From: Dissophora ornata
Taxonomy: Eukaryota > Mortierellomycota > Mortierellomycetes > Mortierellales > Mortierellaceae
Assembly (NCBI GenBank): GCA_025201705.1
Contig: MU616580.1
Span: forward strand, 28,103-92,102
Direction of reading: 5' to 3'
Length of the DNA stretch: 64,000 nt
This document shows positions 58,783-64,000 of this stretch, in pieces. The notes under the pieces are model-generated. The model ran no database searches and was not told the origin of the DNA. It saw only the letters and a program-made list of their open reading frames with translations. The first letter of the stretch is position 1. The number at the start of each line of letters is the position of its first letter. Both the position numbers and the translations under genes were made by a program.

Positions 58783-61700
58783 TTAACGACCTGCAGCAGC
58801 TAATACCTGTCTCGCGATCGGTTTCTGGTCAATGCGCTTTTCGTCGAATTGCAGCGTACCCTTGAGAATCATGGTCGCGAGCGTCTGTCGTTTCTGAATG
58901 CCCTCTGCGTTCTTCCACCGCACCAGCAGACCCAGCACCTTGTTTCGGTTCTCGCTCTCTGTCACACGATAACATACGTCCATCGCATGCTCCAATGATG
59001 ACAGCTCCGACATGCTATACGCAGAAACCAAACAAACCCAACAATATGATGTTAGCCGCTCGGAAGCAATCACACACAGCAATTGCATTTCATTCCATGT
59101 CACATACACTCTGTCTCTCCTTCGACTCTTACCTCAAGTCGGTCTCGAGCAAGACCTTTACACACTGGAACCTCAGTCTGATGGCGGCCTCTGCCAACGC
59201 ATTATTTTCCTGGCACTTAATATTGGGGTCCGCACCATGATCCAGCAATGCGTCGACCAACGACGCGTTGTCGTTCAAGATGAACGACGTCATCAGTGGT
59301 GTCCTGCGCTCGTTGTCCTGCATGTTCGTTGCAGCTCCTTTCTTCAACATGTACTCCAATGTATCAAGACAGTCCTGCGTATTTCGACTGAAATGTGTCA
59401 ACAGATGCAAGGGTGTTTGTGAACTATCGTCCACCTCGTTCAGGTTCAACTCGCTTCCTGCTGACTCGCACAACAACTTCATCACCTCAAAACTATCGCT
59501 CATTGCCGCAGCATGTAGCGGCGTCCGTCCCGACATGTTGTCATAAGGCTCCATCACTTTTGCACCCCGATCCAGATGCCACCTCACAGCCTCCAGGTTT
59601 CCGGTTCGGCACGCCATGAAAAATTCCCGGGTCCTCGTCTTACCATCTCGAGGCATCCAGTTGTTTTTGCTGTTGCTGTTGCTGTTGCTGTTGCCGTTGA
59701 GACCTCTCGAACCAATCGACCCAGAGTGGCTCCTCGACGAGGTGTGCACCGGAGGGATCACGGGCGCAGGCGTGTAGTTCATGAGCGGGTTCATCGCTGG
59801 ACTATAATTCATAGCTGGGACCGGTGTCTCCACCTGCACCTGGTACACGACCGGTTGGTAATGCTGGTACTGTCCAACATGGTACTGCAGCTGATTTTGA
59901 TATCCGCCATTGTGGTATTGCTGCTGCTGATAAAGATGTGGCGGGTACATCGAAGGCGGTGGCGCTCCCTTCTCCGGGATGCTGTCTTCCACAGCGGTCA
60001 TCTCCGGCAGAGCAGCGGACAAGGCAATATTCGCTATTTTGGGGCTGCGGCTGTGGCTGTGGCGCAGCGGCTCCTGGCTTTGGTATGGTACACGGTGTAC
60101 AGCCGCCACAGGGCTGTGCAGCACTGGAGGAGCGACAGATAGCTTTGGCGATACCGAGAGCTGGGGCCCACCAGGCGACCCTGTTCCATTTACAGCTCCT
60201 GCACCTGCGCTTGCGCCTGCACCCGCGCCTGCGCTTGCTGCGCCTTGCAGCCATGCAGGTCGGAGCGGCGTCACTGGCGACACCACTACCGTATCTTTTT
60301 TTTAAGCAGAGAAAGAAAGATACGTTAGTGGAATGAAATCGCGAGGTCCAGAAAAGAGTTGGGCTACTTTGAGAGTGCGACTCTTAGCTGTCCTTACCAC
60401 CTGAAAGCTTGAGATTGCCCAGGCGCTCTGGTATGGCCTCGAGCGCCACTTCCAATTCAGCATGGGCCAGATTGACCATATGGCTTCTCGAAAAGGAGTG
60501 CTTTGGCACCAACGGCGACACATTGGCGACGGGGTTAGGGCTGTTGCCATTCGGATTCGGGCTGCCGATGGTAGGGATAACCATAGAAATGGGCTCCGAA
60601 ATTCCTGGGATTACTTCTGATACCATAGCCATTGTGTGTGTATCAGTCGGCAATGATCGTGGGCCAGGCACGTTCTCGGGAAGAGAGGGCTGTATGGAGC
60701 CGCGCTCCTCCGCATGGATAACATTGTAGTTTGAAAGCAGCTCGTTCAATGAGCTCAAAATCACGGACAATGACGGTCGTTTCGACGGTTCACCATCCCA
60801 GCATTGCTGGTACAGTCTCGAGTAGGATTCCGGTGTCCCTGGAACTACTTCCTCTCGCCTGCCTCTCATGATCTGAAAAGGAAGCAAAAAGTTTTCTCCG
60901 TCACGATCAAAAGGTGGATGTCCTGAAGTCAATTCCCACATAATCACACCCAAACTATAAACGTCCGAGCTATGGTCAAAGGGCGTGTTTTTGAGACGCT
61001 CCGGCGATATATAGGGCACGACTCCCCGAACGCCACTGTTGGAGTTGGCGTGGTTGACATAACGGGAGAGACCAAAATCAGTGATGAGCGCCCTTCCCGA
61101 CTCGTCGATCAAAACGTTCCTGGAGTGCAAATCGTGGTGACAGATGTTGTCCTCGTGAATAAACGCAATGCCGGCAGAGACATCTCTGGCAAGCCGAATC
61201 TTTTTGACCCAATCCAGCGACTCAAAGTTTCGAGAGAGATAATCCCGAAGACTTCCCCTGGCTGCAAATTGGAGCACCATGCCGTAGTCACCTCTGGTCT
61301 TCATCCTTGTGATTCCATAGAACTTTACAATGTTTTCAGAGTCCTGCACCAGTTTGTGAATTCCGACCTAGCAAATCAAGGACAGATGTGGGGAGTGACA
61401 CGGCGTGGTTAAACAGGTGCATGCACAAAGAGCCTTTCTTTTTTTTTTCCTTTGTCCTGTTCCCCCCCCCCGGTTTGCCCTGTTGTTGAGAGCCGCACGC
61501 CTCATTTGCCCAACTCATGGGAAAGTAAACAATGCCTCTTTGGGAAAGAACACGGGCCTAGAAGCAAAAGGAATCCCATCGAAGCACTGACCGTCTCGTC
61601 GTCACCCAGGGGAGTTGCAGTTTATCCCACTCACACCGCCTGCTCTGCCTGCTGCGGCCGGATGTTTATAACTGAAATGCAAGCAATGCCGCGTCAGCGT

Positions 61701-62399
61701 TGTTGCTGATATATAAGCCAAACAAAACGCGGGCGAGGGGGAGCGATTGTTATTTTCTTTTCTCCGGGATTGCTCTGCGATTGGCGGCACGGTTGAGAAG
61801 AATGTTGGGCATATTGCTTTGCAGCACCCTGCAACCGGAGAAGATATGGTTGTGTGTTGGCATGATATGAATGAATGACGTAGAAATCCCACATCTGATT
61901 CCCACTGCGCCCTTTTTTTCTTTGGCAAAAAAAAGATGGGCTGCAGCAGTCCGAGAAGGATATCCCGCGTAGGACATCTCCTTCGCCTTTTTTTGAATAA
62001 AAAAAAAAAAAACTCGTCTCCACACCTCCCCCTCCTCTTCTTCCCCAAGAGGAAGAAATAACAGCAACCCTCCCCACCAATGTGCGTGTTAACCCTAGAG
62101 CCCTGTCGCTGTTTCTTGTGTCTCAGGAGTGTATGTGCGTACCGCTCCCTTGCTCTTTATTCTGAGTTGCTTACCTCTTGGATGAAATCCGCAGGATTGT
62201 AGAGAACTTTGACGGCCACGCGCATCGTACGCCACCTGCCGGCATGAATCATGCCGAAACCTCCACTGGCGACACCCATTTCCATGTCTTTGATGTCATT
62301 AATGTCAATGTGCCGGAGCAGCTTGTCGTTGATGCCCCTGTCGAGCCATTGCTGCTCCTTGTCACTCAGCAGGACCACGGATGCTGTCCGGTCTCCCAT
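58783..62399 (-). CDS. Tyrosine-kinase-like protein kinase with C-terminal ankyrin repeats
   Basis: Cytosolic signalling kinase, target unknown. Exons: 62399-62175, 61367-60398, 60294-59133 and 59014-58783; phases close, 862 residues. The kinase domain (about 35-300) shows the glycine loop ASGGFGMIHAGRW, the VAVK lysine at about 64, catalytic loop NICHHDLHSRNVLIDE (about 149-164), DFG in ALITDFGLSRY (about 172-174), and YISPERLKNTPFDHSSDVYS with WELTSGHPPF, a TKL-like sequence. The Arg of HRD is His, so it is a non-RD kinase, though the catalytic Asp and Asn are kept. The middle (about 330-600) is Pro/Gly/Ala/Tyr-rich and disordered (AGAGAGASAGAGA; YHVGQYQHYQPVVYQ). Ankyrin repeats occupy about 615-790: TREFFMACRTGNLEAVRWHL, GRTPLHAAAMSDSFEVMKLL, QTPLHLLTHFSRNTQ, RRTPLMTSFILNDNASLVDA. 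Intron 1 is unusually long (807 nt). A short helical tail ends the protein. Confidence 0.9.
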
Positions 62400-63587
62400 A
62401 CGGCTGCTGTGATAGTAGTTGGTGCTGTTGTTATTTTAGTGAATAAGGGGGTGTGGGGAGGGGGCCGAAGGGGGTTTATTTTCCTTGTACTGGGTGGGAG
62501 GAGAATGCCCACAGAACTAGGGTATAAGGGTGCTTGACAGAATAGGTAAATTGGGAGGGACAAAACTTGAGAGGAGAGAAGCGGAGAGACAAACGACTTT
62601 TGATGGCAAAAGTGGATGTGCGATCACAGGAAAGGGAGGGGAAGTATGAAGCAAAACAAAACAAAGACAATGGAGTAAAATGAATGAAAAGAAGGAGCGC
62701 AAGAATGAGGTGGATGGGATGGGATAGGATGGGATAGGATGGGATGGGATGGGATGAATGGCTTGCTCCCCCCCCCCCCTTCTCGGTTACGACAGAGATG
62801 GAAGAAGGACAGGCGACGATTTCTTTTTCGGTGGCAAAAATTAAAGGGGATCTTGTCCTTTTGCGCCTTTGCGCAAAGCCTCGCCGCCTGGCCAAATAGA
62901 GCATATCAGAAAAGCATGCATGCCTGCATCCCTCCCTCCCTCTCTACATGGCTCTCTTTCTCTCTCGATCCATTGCACACATCAAAAAAGGAACATCAAT
63001 TTCTCCTCCTACGTACCCGCAGATGTTTTTGCATTTATGATTGCACCATCCTCGTGGCTGCTTAGCTCTTCATCGAGCATCAACCACCTTTCAACAACAC
63101 ATCATAGAAACACGACAACAAACAGCAAGCTCGGCCGAGGCGTTGGGGCAATGGAGTGGATGGACCCTCTCCTCTCCATCCTTCTCCATCCTTCTGCATC
63201 CTTCTCTCGTACACTCCACGCAACAGTGGATGCATGAGCTATTCGATCCTAGGACGCGAGTGAGACATGGTCTCCAACTCTAACACCTTCTCGGCGAACC
63301 GCTGCTCCTCTTCTTGTGCTGTTGTTCCTGACCATAGAAACGATAATGCCATGCAGACAACACGTCCATGAAATATTCAGGGCGGGTATTTATTTTGAAG
63401 AGTGGCATAATGTACATGGTTATTATATAGCACATGGAGTAGAGTCAACAAGCGTGGAAGAATAAAGGGAACAATAGAAAGAAATGCATGCAACTCGGAA
63501 GATGGTCCAAGCGGACAGAAACAATTGAATAAAAAAAAATAAAAATAAAAAAAGAGAGAAGCTCAAGTACAAAAGTCTTCAGCCTTC
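62400..63587. other. Intergenic region upstream of the kinase gene
   Basis: Promoter and leader of the kinase gene (minus) plus the 3' region of the right-edge gene. Contains a GGGAT-type repeat, a C-run (62768-62779), purine-rich runs (62560-62640), and an A/T-rich segment at 63520-63550. A plus-strand frame at 62739-63065 is derived from repeat sequence and is not supported. Confidence 0.5.
62711..62756. repeat. GGGAT/GGATA tandem repeat, G-rich
   Basis: About nine short units (GGGAT, GGGATA) in tandem, with GGG runs spaced by two to eight bases on the plus strand, in the promoter-side region of the kinase gene. Potential for four-stranded folding is inferred from the run spacing. Confidence 0.85.
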
Positions 63588-63992
63588 TTATCCTGAGGCA
63601 TGGTTCACCCCCAAGCTTTCCATCAGTACCGTATTGGGCTGCACAACTGTCATGCTATCCATAGATGTCGTCCCTCCCGGAACCTGAACCTGAACCTGCC
63701 CTTGTCCATATCCTTGTCCAAGGATCGTGGTCTGCATCCCCATGGTCGACCCGTCAGCTCCCATGTTTGAAAAGTGCTGAACACCCTGAGGCCCTACAGT
63801 AGTGTAAATGCCTGGCTGCATCGACACCTGTGGCTGCATCAAGGCTGGAAAGTATCCATTGCTGCCGTCCTGGCTATTGATGCCATTTGTGCCTGCCATC
63901 ACTGAGTTTGCTCCGTTCACAAACGCGTGGATTGCATTGCTACCCCCCCTAGCCTTATTCAGTGCGTTGCTAAGCGCAGTGTTACTCGCCAT
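63588..63992 (-). CDS. Unknown Gln/Gly/Met-rich protein, possibly 5'-truncated by the window
   Basis: Not recognised. The 134-codon frame begins at ATG 63992 in a strong context (CCGCCATGG) only eight bases from the window end. The frame remains open upstream, so this may be an internal exon or a complete short gene. The sequence starts MASNTALSNALNKARGGSNA, then has Gln/Met/Gly-rich segments (ALMQPQVSMQPGIYTTVG; GQGYGQGQVQVQVPGG) and ends VLMESLGVNHASG. Such composition is typical of disordered activation or adaptor regions of nuclear proteins. No catalytic or DNA-binding motif is seen. It looks coding because the frame is clean for its full length and low complexity only in part. Confidence 0.45.
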   Translation of the reverse strand: MASNTALSNALNKARGGSNAIHAFVNGANSVMAGTNGINSQDGSNGYFPALMQPQVSMQPGIYTTVGPQGVQHFSNMGADGSTMGMQTTILGQGYGQGQVQVQVPGGTTSMDSMTVVQPNTVLMESLGVNHASG

Positions 63993-64000
63993 GGCGGATG

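Noticed and set aside
59576..60336. 188- and 170-codon plus-strand frames
   Set aside because: Antisense to the disordered linker and ankyrin part of the kinase gene; low-complexity shadows.
61602..62080. Minus-strand frames of 105-148 codons within the kinase intron
   Set aside because: Composed largely of A/T-run translation (F, K, E runs), without splice phase to the kinase exons.
1..64000. Search for tRNA, rRNA, CRISPR arrays and secondary-metabolite clusters
   Set aside because: No repeat-spacer array, rRNA segment, polyketide/non-ribosomal peptide enzyme or clear tRNA was seen; the genes are mostly housekeeping and their order does not suggest a biosynthetic or defence cluster.

Overview
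This window is nuclear DNA from a filamentous fungus. Genes are split by short GT-AG introns, mostly 50-110 nt, with many in-phase CAG/TAG acceptors. Intergenic pyrimidine tracts and microsatellites are frequent, and the regulators are rich in Gln, His, Pro and Ser. The gene set includes Vps45, Rib4, dCMP deaminase, separase, Smc2, an ER cyclophilin, cis-prenyltransferase, a Munc13/Ync13-type protein and a LARGE-like glycosyltransferase. This set, plus a tyrosine-kinase-like kinase carrying ankyrin repeats, suggests an early-diverging lineage, most likely Mortierellomycotina. That placement is inference and was not tested against any database.

Layout. 1-1.8 kb: the 5' part of an MFSD10-like MFS transporter (minus), cut by the window edge. 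2.0-4.6 kb: two decayed genes on the minus strand, a UCH37/UCHL5-like deubiquitinase relic and a Tigger/pogo transposase relic. 4.8-10.1 kb: gene-poor DNA. 10.1-19 kb: two large transcription-regulator genes on the plus strand, a three-finger C2H2 factor and a GATA-like zinc-finger protein. 19.2-22.7 kb: a ZNF706-like small protein (minus) divergent from dCMP deaminase, followed by an ER cyclophilin. 23-32 kb: separase. 32.7-38 kb: an unknown four-span membrane protein, lumazine synthase and VPS45. 38-46.2 kb, minus: an unknown 281-residue protein, SMC2 and cis-prenyltransferase. 47.2-54 kb: a Munc13-like protein. 54-56.8 kb: a LINE fragment and a structured inverted repeat. 56.8-62.4 kb: a LARGE-like glycosyltransferase and, convergent to it, the kinase-ankyrin gene. 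The far right edge holds a small unknown open frame.

Functional themes. Separase and Smc2 both act in chromosome segregation, and each has an ACGCGT (MluI cell-cycle box) a short way upstream of its start, suggesting MBF-type G1/S control. Vps45 and the Munc13-like protein are both SNARE regulators. cis-Prenyltransferase (dolichol) and the LARGE-like enzyme both serve glycosylation. Apart from the promoter boxes, I see no evidence that these neighbours form a cluster.

I found no convincing previously undescribed multi-gene system. The most interesting points are the UCH37 relic broken by a 13-bp tandem repeat and lacking its catalytic Asp, the GATA-like finger with a 42-residue loop, an 11-nt micro-exon, a candidate poison exon in the cis-prenyltransferase gene, the HHD (not HRD) catalytic loop of the kinase, and a nested inverted repeat near 54.7 kb. 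Exon borders were assigned by eye from splice sites and reading phase.
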